A stretch of 64,000 nt of DNA from Methylobacterium bullatum (lineage in GTDB: Bacteria; Pseudomonadota; Alphaproteobacteria; Rhizobiales; Beijerinckiaceae): the NCBI RefSeq assembly GCF_014845095.1, contig NZ_NKUG01000003.1:1-64000 (forward strand). Reading direction: 5' to 3'. A program made the translations under genes and the position numbers. Shown here one piece after another: positions 16,967 through 26,234 of this stretch (positions are counted from its first letter, which is position 1; every line of letters begins with the position of its first letter). Under the pieces are notes generated by a model that was given only the letters and a program-made list of their open reading frames with translations, was not told where the DNA came from and did no database searches.

Positions 16967-17703
16967 GCATTCCTGATCCCCTTCTCTCGGTCGAGGGTAT
17001 CGAGGTCCGCTATGGCGCCGCCACGGCTCTGCGCGCGGCCAACCTGTCGATCCGGCCCGGCCAGCTCGTTGCGGTGATTGGCAACAACGGTGCCGGAAAG
17101 ACATCGCTGATGCGTGGCCTCACCGGCCTCGTCCGGCCTTCCGCCGGGCGGGTGATGTTCAAGGGCGAGGACACGACGCGCCTGGCCGCCCACGCCAAGG
17201 TCGCGCGCGGGCTCGTGATGGTGCCCGAGGGCCGGATGCTGTTTCCCGACCAGAGCGTCGAGGACAATCTGATCCTAGGGGCCTACGTCCACGGCGGGTT
17301 GAAGCGGCTCGAGGCCAAACGCAACCTGGAACGGTCCCTGACCCTGTTTCCGCGCCTGCGCGAGCGCCTTCAGCAGCCGGCCGGCAGCATGTCGGGCGGC
17401 GAGCAGCAGATGCTAGCCATCGCCCGCGGCCTGATGACGGAGCCGGACCTCCTCGTCATCGACGAACTCTCCCTCGGCCTAGCGCCGAAGATCGTCGAAC
17501 AACTCATCGGCATCCTGCGCGATCTCAACCGCCAGGGCCTTAGTATTCTTCTCGTCGAGCAGCTTGCCTCGTACGCCCTCGCCATCACGGACTACGCCTA
17601 CGTAGTGGCGCATGGGCACGTCGAGCGCGAAGGGCCGAGCGCCGTCCTGGTGCGGGACCCGGACGTCATGGCGGCGTTTCTCGGCAAGAAGAAAGCCGCC
17701 TGA
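16963..17703 (+). CDS. livF: Liv-type ABC transporter ATPase (LivF family)
   Basis: The 246-residue cytoplasmic ATPase has Walker A GNNGAGKTS (about residue 46), Q-loop region, signature MSGGEQQMLAIARGL, Walker B LLVIDELSLGLAP and the LivF-characteristic LILGAYV and ILLVEQ segments. It pairs with the ATPase half of the fused upstream protein to energise import. The ATG overlaps the upstream stop. It is the last transporter subunit before the two hydrolase genes. Confidence 0.93.
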   Translation: MSIPDPLLSVEGIEVRYGAATALRAANLSIRPGQLVAVIGNNGAGKTSLMRGLTGLVRPSAGRVMFKGEDTTRLAAHAKVARGLVMVPEGRMLFPDQSVEDNLILGAYVHGGLKRLEAKRNLERSLTLFPRLRERLQQPAGSMSGGEQQMLAIARGLMTEPDLLVIDELSLGLAPKIVEQLIGILRDLNRQGLSILLVEQLASYALAITDYAYVVAHGHVEREGPSAVLVRDPDVMAAFLGKKKAA

Positions 17704-17801
17704 TCCCGGGGCGGCCAGCCTCGCGACACGGTCGACAGAGACGCGCTTCGGTAAGCTTCGGAGCACGAACGATCCCCCACGTCCCAATCGAAGGACAAGC
17801 C

Positions 17802-18503
17802 ATGCCCCAACGCGTCGTCGACCTGAGCCTCCTGATCGAGGACAACATGCCGGCCCACAAGCTGTTTCAGCGGCCGGTCATCACGACACATATGAGCCAC
17901 GAGAGTTCGAAGGCGCTCAACCTCGGCGTCCCTGGCGACGCGATGACGTTCCAGACCAACTTCATCGCAATGCTTGACCACGTCGGTACCCATGTGGACG
18001 CTTTTCGCCACGTGAACCCGAACGGTGCGGCCGTCGACGAGATGCCGCTCGACCTGTTCATGGGCAAGGCGGTGTGCTTCGACCTGCGCCACATCCCAGA
18101 TCTCGGCGACATCACGGTGGCCGACATGGAAGCGGCCGAGGAACAATGTGGCGTTAGGGTCGACGGTCACATCGTGCTGCTCTGCACCGGTTTCCATGCG
18201 CGCAACTACCCTGGCCTGGATTCCGTCTGGAAGAACCCACTGCTGACGGCGGAAGCCACGCGATGGCTCCACGCGCGCGGCTCGAAGATGCACGGCGTCG
18301 AGGGTCCCTCGACTGACAAGCCAAGCGACGACATCTTCGCCCAGCACCGGCTCTGTCGCGAACTTGGCATAAGCCATTGGGAATGGCTGGTGAACCTTGA
18401 GGAACTCGTCGGACAGGGAGTGGTGCAGTTCTTCGGGGTTCCGCTGAAGTTCAAGGGCGGCTCCGGCTCGCCGGTGCGTGCCTTCGCGATCCTCGACGCC
18501 TGA
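17802..18503 (+). CDS. Cyclase-family metal-dependent hydrolase
   Basis: The 233-residue protein has the metal-binding motif of the cyclase/kynurenine formamidase/isatin hydrolase family (PF04199): DHVGTHVDAFRH at about residues 63-74, with further acidic and histidine residues near 180-195. Members hydrolyse N-formyl amides, cyclic imides or isatin-like rings using divalent metal. It follows the transporter by 98 bases and precedes an amidase, so it probably acts on the imported compound or its first breakdown product. AAGGA lies before the ATG. The exact substrate is unknown. Confidence 0.88.
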   Translation: MPQRVVDLSLLIEDNMPAHKLFQRPVITTHMSHESSKALNLGVPGDAMTFQTNFIAMLDHVGTHVDAFRHVNPNGAAVDEMPLDLFMGKAVCFDLRHIPDLGDITVADMEAAEEQCGVRVDGHIVLLCTGFHARNYPGLDSVWKNPLLTAEATRWLHARGSKMHGVEGPSTDKPSDDIFAQHRLCRELGISHWEWLVNLEELVGQGVVQFFGVPLKFKGGSGSPVRAFAILDA

Positions 18504-18600
18504 TACCGCCGCCGGAGCCACGAACTTCGTGGGCTTCGGCCCCGGCATCCGTTTTTGAACCCAGGCCCCGTTCCGCAGCCACCTCGCCCGGAGGATCGTG

Positions 18601-20004
18601 ATGAGCGAGTTCGACTTCATGAGTGCGCTGGACCTGCGGCGCCTCGTGGCGACCCGGCAGGTCTCACCGGTCGAGCTGACCGAGCGGGCCCTGAATCGGG
18701 CCGAGGCCACCCAATCCAGCCTGAACGCCTTCTTCGTGCTGATGCCGGAGGAAGCCCGCGCCGCCGCCCGGCAGGCGGAGGCGGCGGTCATGCAGGGGGG
18801 AGCGCTCGGCCTGCTGCACGGCCTGCCGGTGTCGGTGAAGGACCTCATCTCCATTGCGGGCCAACCCTTCGCCTCGGGCTCCCGGGCGATGGCGGACAAC
18901 GTCGCCGCCGTCGATGCCCCTTCGGTGGAGCGCCTGGGGAGGCACGGGGCCGTCATCATCGGCAAGACCACGACCAGCGAGTTCGGCTGCAAGCCGGTCG
19001 GGGACTCGCCCCTGACTGGGATCACGCGCCACCCCTGGGATCTGGCCAAAACCCCCGGAGGATCGAGCGCCGGGGCCGCGGCGTCGGTCGCGGCCGGCAT
19101 CACCCCGTTCGCACTCGGAACCGACGGTGGGGGCTCGCTCCGGATCCCCGCCGCGCTTACGGGTCTCGTCGGTCTCAAAGCGCAGTTCGGACGTATCCCC
19201 GTATGGCCGACCTCCGCGACCCCGACGCTCGCCCATGTCGGCGCGCTGGCCCGGTCCGTCGGGGATGCGGCGCTGCTAACCACGGCCGTGGCTGGCCACG
19301 ACACACGGGACCCGTTCTCCGTCGCCGGCCCCGTTCCGGATCTCCTAGGAGCGGTCCAGTCTTCCGTCGCCGGACTGCGCGTCGCCTGGAGCCCGACGCT
19401 CGGCTATGCCCGGCCGGACCGGGACGTGGTCGAGATCTGCCGCGCTGCCGCGATGGCGCTAGCCGAACAAGGCGCCGTCGTCGAGGAGGTCGAGACCGTG
19501 TTCGACGGCGATCCCGGCGATCTCTGGACGGCTGAGTTCTATGCCGGCGTCGGCACGCGCCTGCGCGGCGTCCTGGAGACGCAGCGCGATCTCCTCGACC
19601 CGGCCGTGGCGGACGTGCTCGATGCGGCCCTCGCGCAGGAGATGCGTGCCTATTACGAGAGCGTGTTCCGGCGCTACGCGCTTCGCGATGCCATGGTTCG
19701 CTTCTTCGACCGCTACGACGTGCTGCTCTCGCCGACCGTTCCGGTCTCGTCGCTCGCGGCCGGATGCGATCTGCCCGCGCGGTTGTCGGACCGCAGCCTC
19801 GTCACCTGGGTATTCTATACCTATCCTTTCAATCTCACGGGGCAGCCGGCCGCCTCGGTCTGCGCGGGCCTGGGCGCGGACGGAATGCCGGTGGGTCTCC
19901 AGATCGTCGGCCGCAGCCTCGGTGAGGTGGACGTGGTTCGGGCGGCGGCGGCTATCGAGCGTACCAAGCCTCCGGGCTACAACCTCAAGCGGCCGGTCGT
20001 CTGA
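18601..20004 (+). CDS. Amidase-signature family hydrolase
   Basis: The 467-residue protein belongs to the amidase signature family. The Ser-cisSer-Lys triad is visible: Lys80 (SVKDL), Ser155 (TPGGSSAGAA) and nucleophile Ser179 (GTDGGGSLRIPA), 24 residues after Ser155 as in the family. It hydrolyses a carboxamide to acid plus ammonia. A GTG three bases earlier is possible, but GGAGG at 18590-18594 is best placed for ATG at 18601. With the Liv transporter and the cyclase-type hydrolase it forms a compact import-and-hydrolysis operon that would release nitrogen. Confidence 0.9.
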   Translation: MSEFDFMSALDLRRLVATRQVSPVELTERALNRAEATQSSLNAFFVLMPEEARAAARQAEAAVMQGGALGLLHGLPVSVKDLISIAGQPFASGSRAMADNVAAVDAPSVERLGRHGAVIIGKTTTSEFGCKPVGDSPLTGITRHPWDLAKTPGGSSAGAAASVAAGITPFALGTDGGGSLRIPAALTGLVGLKAQFGRIPVWPTSATPTLAHVGALARSVGDAALLTTAVAGHDTRDPFSVAGPVPDLLGAVQSSVAGLRVAWSPTLGYARPDRDVVEICRAAAMALAEQGAVVEEVETVFDGDPGDLWTAEFYAGVGTRLRGVLETQRDLLDPAVADVLDAALAQEMRAYYESVFRRYALRDAMVRFFDRYDVLLSPTVPVSSLAAGCDLPARLSDRSLVTWVFYTYPFNLTGQPAASVCAGLGADGMPVGLQIVGRSLGEVDVVRAAAAIERTKPPGYNLKRPVV

Positions 20005-20028
20005 TCGAGCCGTGTCGGTAGCCCCGAT

Positions 20029-20046
20029 CAGGGAGCCGACTCCCTG
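20029..20046 (+). terminator. Weak terminator-like hairpin after amidase
   Basis: CAGGGAG and CTCCCTG enclose CCGA 25 bases after the amidase stop. No T-run follows, so intrinsic termination would be weak. Confidence 0.35.
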
Positions 20047-20164
20047 TGGAATGTCCCGCAACCTTGCGTGCGCACGGCGGCCCTGTCTGTGGAGCGGAGC
20101 TGAAACATGGCCATCTCAAAATTCTACTTCGGTCATCGCTGAAGCGAGGGAATATCCCTGCCGA

Positions 20165-20198
20165 GCGCGGTCAGGATCGGCGCCGATCCTGACCGCGC
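20165..20198. repeat. Perfect 34-bp palindrome
   Basis: Two 17-base arms, GCGCGGTCAGGATCGGC and its exact complement, abut with no spacer. There is no T-run on either side. It could be a bidirectional terminator for the converging operons, a REP-type element or a binding site. Confidence 0.7.
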
Positions 20199-20419
20199 CA
20201 AAATCTTGAATCCTGTTGATTTTTGAGAGACTTGGCGACGAGTATCATGGGGGTCATGCTTCGACGCCGATCCATAGCGATAGCCCGCCCTTTCGCGAGC
20301 GTAGAACGGTAAGCCTGTCCCCGAAAGAGGCTGGGTTGTTGAATGTTGCCGACGGTAGTTGCGGCGCTTGAGATCGATAGGATCGCCTTCGATCCCGAAG
20401 AGCGCCCGGTAGAGTGGCG

Positions 20420-21646
20420 TCACCTATTTGGCATCACCGCGATCAGGGCGAGGCTGATCAGGATGAGCACGGCCAGGGATGCCGATACCGCCAGCGCGAC
20501 TTGCCGTCCGACACGTATGACCGCCCGCAAATCCACGCCAAGGCCAAGTGCTCCCATGGAGACGACAGTCAGCGTTGCGGCTAAGTCAGAGATCGGCGTC
20601 CTAAGCGAAAACGGGACAAGTTCGAGGGACCGCAAAGCGGCGAGGGTTAGAAATCCGAGAATGAACCAGGGCGCCACCTTGGAGAGAGCGATGCGCTCGT
20701 GCTGGACGGATGGGGCCGTGCTATTGGCACCGCCGCCGACCAGCCGGGGTGCCAGTATCATGAAGGCCATTACCATAGGCCCGAGCATCAGCACGCGTAC
20801 CAGCTTCACCAAAGTGCCGACCTGCGTGCTAACGAGTCCTACCGGAGAGGTTGCGGCAATGACCTGCGGAACCGCGTAGACGGTCAGGCCAGCCAAGACG
20901 CCGTACTGGTGCTGGCTCAGGTTCAACAGTGGAACAAACAAGGGAAGCGCGACCACCAGGAGCACCCCAAGAATTGCAGTGAAGGCGATCGAGGCGGCAA
21001 CGTCCTGTTCGTCCGCTCCGATCACGGGTGCGAGCGCCACGATAGCCGAGTTTCCGCAGATCGCGTTACCACAAGCGATCAGGATCGCCATCCGGATCGG
21101 GACACGAAGCGCTTGGCAGATCCACAATCCCGCACCGATCGAGATGACGACTATGGCAATGATCCCGCTCACCAGTAGTGGTCCCGTTTCAGCAATCTTG
21201 CCAATGCTCACGGAGGCGCCGAGAAGCGCGACGGCGAATTCGAGAAGAGGCTTTGCACTGAACTGGATGCCAGGCTGGAAGCCGGAGGCGGGTTGCCAAG
21301 CGGTTCGTATCGCTGCCCCGACCAGAATGGCGATAATCAACGCGTCGAGATAGGGCTGACCGAAGACACCTCGCTCGAGTTCGACGAGCTGGAACGAGAT
21401 GAACGCGAGACCAGTGCAAAGCGCGATGCCCAGCAGGCGCGAGACGATCCATGTCCAGCAGGCTCGGATGACACTCAGCCTCTTTCTGGCGCAACGGTCG
21501 TGCGGGCTCGGCGCGAGTAAATCAACGGGTTCAACCGCCCTCGCGTGGACGATCTCGGGACGCCGCTCGTACGCACTCTGTTCGAGCAATCGGCACGTTT
21601 CCTTGAGTAGGGCATCTATTTCCGCGTCGCTGAAACGAAGGCTCAC
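20420..21646 (-). CDS. YeiH-family putative sulfate/sulfite exporter
   Basis: The 408-residue membrane protein has about ten hydrophobic helices after a 60-residue cytoplasmic N-terminus and matches the UPF0324/YeiH family (conserved core ACGNAICGNSAI, AVALLGASVSIGKI). Members are proposed to export sulfate or other sulfur oxyanions; the function is not firmly established. It begins four bases inside the end of the ferredoxin reductase gene, making it the last gene of the cluster. Its place after an organosulfur-type importer suggests disposal of sulfite or sulfate released from the substrate. Confidence 0.85.
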   Translation of the reverse strand: MSLRFSDAEIDALLKETCRLLEQSAYERRPEIVHARAVEPVDLLAPSPHDRCARKRLSVIRACWTWIVSRLLGIALCTGLAFISFQLVELERGVFGQPYLDALIIAILVGAAIRTAWQPASGFQPGIQFSAKPLLEFAVALLGASVSIGKIAETGPLLVSGIIAIVVISIGAGLWICQALRVPIRMAILIACGNAICGNSAIVALAPVIGADEQDVAASIAFTAILGVLLVVALPLFVPLLNLSQHQYGVLAGLTVYAVPQVIAATSPVGLVSTQVGTLVKLVRVLMLGPMVMAFMILAPRLVGGGANSTAPSVQHERIALSKVAPWFILGFLTLAALRSLELVPFSLRTPISDLAATLTVVSMGALGLGVDLRAVIRVGRQVALAVSASLAVLILISLALIAVMPNR

Positions 21647-22416
21647 TTCTCGACGAAGGCCTTCTCGATGACGTAGTGGCCAGCCTCGCCGTGGTTACCT
21701 TCCACGTACCCGCCGCTGATCAGCATCTCGCGGGTGTCGCGGATCATGTCCGGCGAGCCGCACAGCATGAACCGGTCGTTCTCCACGGACATCGGCGGCA
21801 GTCCGATATCCTCGAACAGCTTACCGGAGGTAATCAGGTCAGTGATCCGGCCGCGGTTGCGGAAGGGCTCGCGGGTGACGGTGGGGTAATAGATCAGGCC
21901 GGCGGTGATGACCTCGCCGAGGAACTCGTGGTTGGGCAAGTCCTGCGTGATCGTCTCGCCATAGGCGAGCTCCGAGACCTGCCGGCAACCATGGACGAGA
22001 ACGACCCTCTCGAAGCGCTCGTAGGTCTCAGGATCCTTGATGATCGACATGAACGGCGCGAGGCCAGTGCCAGTGCCTAGGAGATAGAGGTTTTTACCCG
22101 GCATCAAATTGTCGAGCACCAGCGTACCGGTAGGCTTCTTGCCGACGATGATCGGGTCCCCGACCTTGAGGTGCTGCAGCCGCGAGGTGAGCGGGCCGTT
22201 CTCGACTTTGATCGAGAAGAACTCAAGCTCTTCCTCGTAATTGGCCGAGACGACGCTGTAGGCGCGCAGCAGCGGACGGCCCTCGACCTCGATTCCCATC
22301 ATCACGAACTCGCCGTTGCGGAAGCGGAACGCCGGGTCACGGGTGGTGCGGAAAGAGAACAGTGTGTCGGTCCAGTGGTGGACGCTGAGAACCCGTTCTT
22401 CAAGATACTTGCTCAT
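21643..22416 (-). CDS. fpr: Ferredoxin-NADP+ reductase
   Basis: The 257-residue flavoenzyme has the FAD-binding motif RAYSVVS (about residues 51-57), the NADP-binding GTGTGLAPF (about 114-122) and the C-terminal YVIEKAFVEK tail typical of bacterial Fpr. It transfers electrons between NADPH and ferredoxin. It sits between the ferredoxin gene and the exporter gene on the same strand, suggesting that it supplies electrons to an iron-sulfur enzyme encoded in the cluster. Confidence 0.93.
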   Translation of the reverse strand: MSKYLEERVLSVHHWTDTLFSFRTTRDPAFRFRNGEFVMMGIEVEGRPLLRAYSVVSANYEEELEFFSIKVENGPLTSRLQHLKVGDPIIVGKKPTGTLVLDNLMPGKNLYLLGTGTGLAPFMSIIKDPETYERFERVVLVHGCRQVSELAYGETITQDLPNHEFLGEVITAGLIYYPTVTREPFRNRGRITDLITSGKLFEDIGLPPMSVENDRFMLCGSPDMIRDTREMLISGGYVEGNHGEAGHYVIEKAFVEK

Positions 22417-22443
22417 GACATCACCTGCGGCGTCTAAATGAAA

Positions 22444-22782
22444 TCACGCGGCTGCCGGGTCGGAGACGCCGAAGACGGCTTTGAGCTTGTCGCTGCGTCC
22501 GTCCCACTCAGCCGCGTCGGCGAGCGGGTCGAGCTTTTCACTGATATTCGGCCAGATAGCGGAATACTTTGCGTTGAGGGCAAGCCAGCCGTTGAGGGCC
22601 GGCTCAGTATCGGCTTTGATCGCCTCGGCGGGACATTCCGGCTCGCAGACGCCGCAATCGATGCACTCGTCGGGATTAATCACAAGCATGGTATCGCCGA
22701 CATAGAAGCAATCGACCGGGCAGACTTCGACGCAGTCAGTGTATTTGCAGCGGATACAGTTGTCTGTGACGACATATGTCAT
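22444..22782 (-). CDS. fdxA: 7Fe ferredoxin
   Basis: The 112-residue protein is a typical FdxA: the N-terminal [18 protein letters not shown] and the second cluster [12 protein letters not shown] bind a 3Fe-4S and a 4Fe-4S centre, followed by the conserved C-terminal helical extension ([11 protein letters not shown]). It carries low-potential electrons and is presumably the partner of the reductase encoded 27 bases downstream. Confidence 0.95.
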   Translation of the reverse strand: MTYVVTDNCIRCKYTDCVEVCPVDCFYVGDTMLVINPDECIDCGVCEPECPAEAIKADTEPALNGWLALNAKYSAIWPNISEKLDPLADAAEWDGRSDKLKAVFGVSDPAAA

Positions 22783-22820
22783 TACAAAACCTTGCTAATT
22801 TATTCAGATTTCTGGCGCAA

Positions 22821-23681
22821 TTAGAGAACAGCCGAGAGATCCTGTCCTTCGAGATTGATCGCGAGCCCCTTGAGCGAATCGAGGCTAACTTCGCCGCCCA
22901 TGGCACGGATGCTTTCCTCGCGGATAAGCGACATCAGCCCCCGGCGCAGGCCCAGAAATTCCGATGACAGGGTCATCGAGGGCTCGCGCGGCCTCGGCAA
23001 CGGCACCGCAACCTCGGCCTTGATGCCGCCGGGACGGGCCGTCATCACGTAGATGCGGTCCGACAGGAAGATCGCCTCGTCAATGTCGTGCGTCACGAAA
23101 AGGACCGAGATCTTTAACCGCTGCCACATATTGGTGAGGATCTGCTGCATGATCAGCCTGGTCTGCGCATCGAGCGCCCCGAACGGCTCGTCCAAGAGCA
23201 GGATGCGCGGTCCAGTGGCCAGCGCCCGCACGATGCCGACGCGCTGCTTCATGCCGCCGGACAGACGATCGGGATAGTGGTTCTCGAACGGGGTGAGACC
23301 TGCGAGACCGAGCAACGTGCGGGCACGGCGCTCGCGCTCGCTGCGGGACACGCCCTTCATCTTAAGGCCGAACTCGACATTCTCGCGGACGGTCTTCCAG
23401 GGGAACAGCGAGTATTGTTGGAAGATCATCCCCCGATCCGCGCTAGGGCCGGAGATCGCCTCGCCATCCACGGTCACGGTTCCGCCCGATGGCGTCAGGA
23501 AGCCAGCAAGCGCGTTCAGAAGAGTCGACTTCCCGCACCCGGATGGACCGACAATCGAGACGAACTCGCCGGGCTGGACGTTGAGAGAGACGTCGGAGAC
23601 CGCATCGACGGCGCCCTCCATGGTCTCGTAGCGTAGGCAGAAGTCGTGGACCTCGATCAGGCCTCGAGCCGTTCCGGCCAT
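22821..23681 (-). CDS. ABC transporter ATPase, SsuB/TauB type
   Basis: The 286-residue ATPase has Walker A GPSGCGKST (about residues 43-51), signature LSGGMKQRVGIVRAL and Walker B ILLLDEPFGALDAQT, with SsuB/TauB/NrtD-like spacing and a C-terminal tail of about 60 residues. It energises uptake of sulfonate, taurine or related compounds together with the permease upstream in the operon. Confidence 0.92.
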   Translation of the reverse strand: MAGTARGLIEVHDFCLRYETMEGAVDAVSDVSLNVQPGEFVSIVGPSGCGKSTLLNALAGFLTPSGGTVTVDGEAISGPSADRGMIFQQYSLFPWKTVRENVEFGLKMKGVSRSERERRARTLLGLAGLTPFENHYPDRLSGGMKQRVGIVRALATGPRILLLDEPFGALDAQTRLIMQQILTNMWQRLKISVLFVTHDIDEAIFLSDRIYVMTARPGGIKAEVAVPLPRPREPSMTLSSEFLGLRRGLMSLIREESIRAMGGEVSLDSLKGLAINLEGQDLSAVL

Positions 23682-23730
23682 GGCGTGTCCCCTTTGTCCA
23701 GTGAAACAGGAGGTCGAGTTGGAGTCGGCC

Positions 23731-24639
23731 TCAGCGGGCCGTCCCCCCGGGCATCACGATGCGGCCGAGCACGCGGATCGCGAAGCTCGATCCGAGACCG
23801 AGGACGCCGATCGTAATCATCCCGAGTGCGATGTCGGAATACTGGACCAGGGAGTATGCCTCCCAAGTGAAATAGCCGATGCCGAATTGGCCAGAGATCA
23901 TTTCGGCGGCGATGAGCGAGACCCAGGCGACGCCCATGCCGACCGTCAGGCCAGTGAAAATCTGCGGGAGCGAGGCCGGAAGGTAGACCTCGCGGAAGAC
24001 CGAGGCCTCCCGAGCACCAAGGCAGCGCGCGGCTCGCACCAGCACCGGATCGACGGTCGCCATACCCTGGAGCGTGTTGATGAGGATCGGGAAGAACGAC
24101 CCGAGGAACGTGATGAAGACGATGGATTCCTCATTCGTCGGCCACAGCATGATCGCCATCGGCACCCAGGCGATGGCCGGGATCGGCCGCGTGAACTCGC
24201 AGATCGGAAACACGATCTCGCGAAGGATCTGAAAACGGCCCATCAACAGACCGAGGGGGATCGCGACTGAGCTGGCGAGGGTGAAACCGTAGACGATCCT
24301 TCGGCAGCTCATCCAGATATGCTCGCCGAATATGGGATTGTGGAACGCGAGGATCGCACGGTCCAGCACGTCGGCAGGGCTCGGGACGTTGGTGAAACGG
24401 ACGTAGAACGTCGCACGGTTGACGGTCAAAAGCTGCCAGATTGCTACGAAGATGGCGATAGAGACGAGACCGAGCGCCATGGCCCGCAGCTGTCCACGAT
24501 GAAGCCGGAGCCAGCGTGCCACGCGATCCGTCGGGACAGCCGGGAGGGGCGCCGGTCCAGCTTTGGCTTTGGCGGGTGCCTCGGCGGGAAGCGTCAACGC
24601 TGGCACGGTCTCAGGGAGTTGGCGAAGTGCGGCTTCCAT
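23731..24639 (-). CDS. ABC transporter permease, SsuC/TauC type
   Basis: The 302-residue protein has a Pro/Ala-rich cytoplasmic N-terminus (residues 1-45) and about six transmembrane helices. The permease coupling motif is EASVFREVYLPASLPQIFTGLTVGMGVAWV, characteristic of the SsuC/TauC/NrtB family. It is spaced four bases from the substrate-binding gene and 49 from the ATPase. Confidence 0.92.
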   Translation of the reverse strand: MEAALRQLPETVPALTLPAEAPAKAKAGPAPLPAVPTDRVARWLRLHRGQLRAMALGLVSIAIFVAIWQLLTVNRATFYVRFTNVPSPADVLDRAILAFHNPIFGEHIWMSCRRIVYGFTLASSVAIPLGLLMGRFQILREIVFPICEFTRPIPAIAWVPMAIMLWPTNEESIVFITFLGSFFPILINTLQGMATVDPVLVRAARCLGAREASVFREVYLPASLPQIFTGLTVGMGVAWVSLIAAEMISGQFGIGYFTWEAYSLVQYSDIALGMITIGVLGLGSSFAIRVLGRIVMPGGTAR

Positions 24640-24643
24640 GGGA

Positions 24644-26077
24644 TCAACCTCCCGACACAGCGGCCTTGATGGCCTCGTCGTAGGGCATCACCCTCGCCCC
24701 GGATTTCTCGGCCGCAGCTTCGGCATCCCGCTTCAGCAGGTAGGGGGAAATGTCTCCCTTGCCACCGACCGCGTAGAACGCCTCCTTGGCGAAAAGCTTG
24801 ATACCGCGCGATGTATCGAAGACGTAGGCAACGTTGATCTCCTTGCCCTTGGCCTTAAGATCATCGAGAGCGCCCAGCGTGCAGGCTGCACTCGAATAGG
24901 GATAGATATTTCCGCCCTTGACCCAGATTTCGCCGGCCTTCCGCGGATCGGAAACGGGTTTTTTGCAGAAGCCGTCCTTGCCCGAAACCTCGTAATTTGA
25001 GGTGCTAACGACCTGCTTCTCGTAGTCGAGCCCGCTGTCGGCAAAGACCCTGCGCAGCGGCTTGTCGTTTACCCAAGACGTAACGTCGAACTCCTTCACG
25101 CGGTCGAGCTTCTGCAGGACCTTCACGTCCTCCTTGGCCGCGTCGACCAGTTGCGGCTTAATGGTCGGATCGATGGTCATGATCCCGCCCGGACCGAGGA
25201 AGATGTAGACGACCTCCTTATCCGTACCGGTCCAGGCCGAGATCTGCTCGGCCGCGCGCTTCGGGTCGGCCTTCACCCAGGCCTGTGCATCGAGGATCGC
25301 TCTCAGATAGGCGTCGACGATTTCAGGATATCGCTTGGCGAAGTCGGTGCGGACCACGACGCCGTGCCAGGTCGGCAGATTGGTCTCGACGCCGTCGAAG
25401 ACCTTGCGGGCAAAACCCCGGAACGGCAGCAATTCGGCGAACGGGACGAAATCGGCGTGCGCGTCGATCTTCTTCTCCTGGAGATTGGTCGAGCCGACTT
25501 CGGGGCTCTGGTTGACTAAGCGGAACCAAGTCTGCGGATAACCCTTGTCCTGCAATGCCTTGAGTACCATGCCGTGCGCGGCCGAGCCGAATGGGACGCT
25601 AACCACCTTCCCCTTCAGGTCATCGAAGGAAAACGCGTCGGTCTCTTTGTTAACGACGATGCCATTGCCGGAGCCGTAGAGATTGTAGGCTGCGACGGCA
25701 ATGAGCTCGGACTGGCTCTCCGGGTTGTTCTTAAAGGTGAAGCCGTTCACGACAAGCGGATAATCGCCCATCGCTCCGAACTGCAGCTTGCCGGCCATCA
25801 TGCCGTTGGTGACCGGCGGCCCGGAGGTGAAATTCTGCCAGTCAAGGGTAATCTTGACGTCGGCATACTTGCCGGTTTTCGGCAGGTGCTTCTCGAGCAG
25901 CTTAAGCTGGCGGATCACGACGCCGACGGTGGCGGTGTTCGTCGTGGTATCCTGCGTGCCGATGCCGACCGTCAGAGCGGTCTCGGCACAGGCGGGGGTC
26001 GCGAGCATCGCACCGGCTGCAGCGAGCAGCGCAATAGCAGAGACCGCACTTCGTCCAACCCAAGTCGACGTCATCAT
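24644..26077 (-). CDS. ABC transporter substrate-binding protein, SsuA-like but long
   Basis: The 477-residue precursor starts with MMTSTW, preceded by AGGGAG, and has a clear signal peptide ending near PACAE. It then shows an SsuA/TauA/NrtA-type fold (VGIGTQDTTTNTATVGVVI; GTPVVV-like GKVVSVPFGSAAHGMV). It is about 130-150 residues longer than classical SsuA, with an extra C-terminal region (about 330-470) containing GGNIYPYSSAACT. Upstream in-frame codons to 26146 lack signal-peptide character. Ligand is unknown; an organosulfur compound is inferred from the cluster. Confidence 0.88.
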   Translation of the reverse strand: MMTSTWVGRSAVSAIALLAAAGAMLATPACAETALTVGIGTQDTTTNTATVGVVIRQLKLLEKHLPKTGKYADVKITLDWQNFTSGPPVTNGMMAGKLQFGAMGDYPLVVNGFTFKNNPESQSELIAVAAYNLYGSGNGIVVNKETDAFSFDDLKGKVVSVPFGSAAHGMVLKALQDKGYPQTWFRLVNQSPEVGSTNLQEKKIDAHADFVPFAELLPFRGFARKVFDGVETNLPTWHGVVVRTDFAKRYPEIVDAYLRAILDAQAWVKADPKRAAEQISAWTGTDKEVVYIFLGPGGIMTIDPTIKPQLVDAAKEDVKVLQKLDRVKEFDVTSWVNDKPLRRVFADSGLDYEKQVVSTSNYEVSGKDGFCKKPVSDPRKAGEIWVKGGNIYPYSSAACTLGALDDLKAKGKEINVAYVFDTSRGIKLFAKEAFYAVGGKGDISPYLLKRDAEAAAEKSGARVMPYDEAIKAAVSGG

Positions 26078-26128
26078 GCGCTCCCTTTGATGAAATGCCG
26101 TTTCGACATCCAGGGCATGATCGGGCGC

Positions 26129-26146
26129 TTGATGGATCGCGATCAA
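26129..26146. promoter_or_regulatory. Candidate Crp/Fnr-type dyad upstream of importer operon
   Basis: TTGAT and ATCAA are separated by eight bases, 52 bases upstream of the substrate-binding gene and just downstream of the Crp/Fnr-family gene. Classical Fnr boxes have four bases between the halves, so this is only a suggestive match. Confidence 0.3.
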
Positions 26147-26169
26147 ATGGAGAGACCAATGTCGAGTTG

Positions 26170-26179
26170 ATTAGTTGCC
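26170..26179 (-). promoter_or_regulatory. Shared decamer GGCAACTAAT, importer operon copy
   Basis: GGCAACTAAT on the minus strand lies 93 bases upstream of the substrate-binding start. The identical decamer lies 66 bases upstream of the DUF971 gene that heads the flavoprotein operon (30740-30749). Confidence 0.3.
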
Positions 26180-26234
26180 CAAAAAGTTTGGCCCACCGCG
26201 GACGTGATGCAAATCTGTGCGAGAAGCATTCTAA

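Larger units (their letters stand above)
20005..20419. other. Intergenic region between amidase operon and sulfur cluster
   Basis: This 415-base region separates converging transcription units. It contains a small hairpin (20029-20046) and a perfect 34-bp palindrome (20165-20198), annotated separately. Nothing in it looks coding. Confidence 0.5.

Noticed and set aside
21189-21494. Minus-strand frame within the YeiH-like gene as a separate small gene
   Set aside because: It is out of frame with a well-conserved membrane protein and has no start signal.
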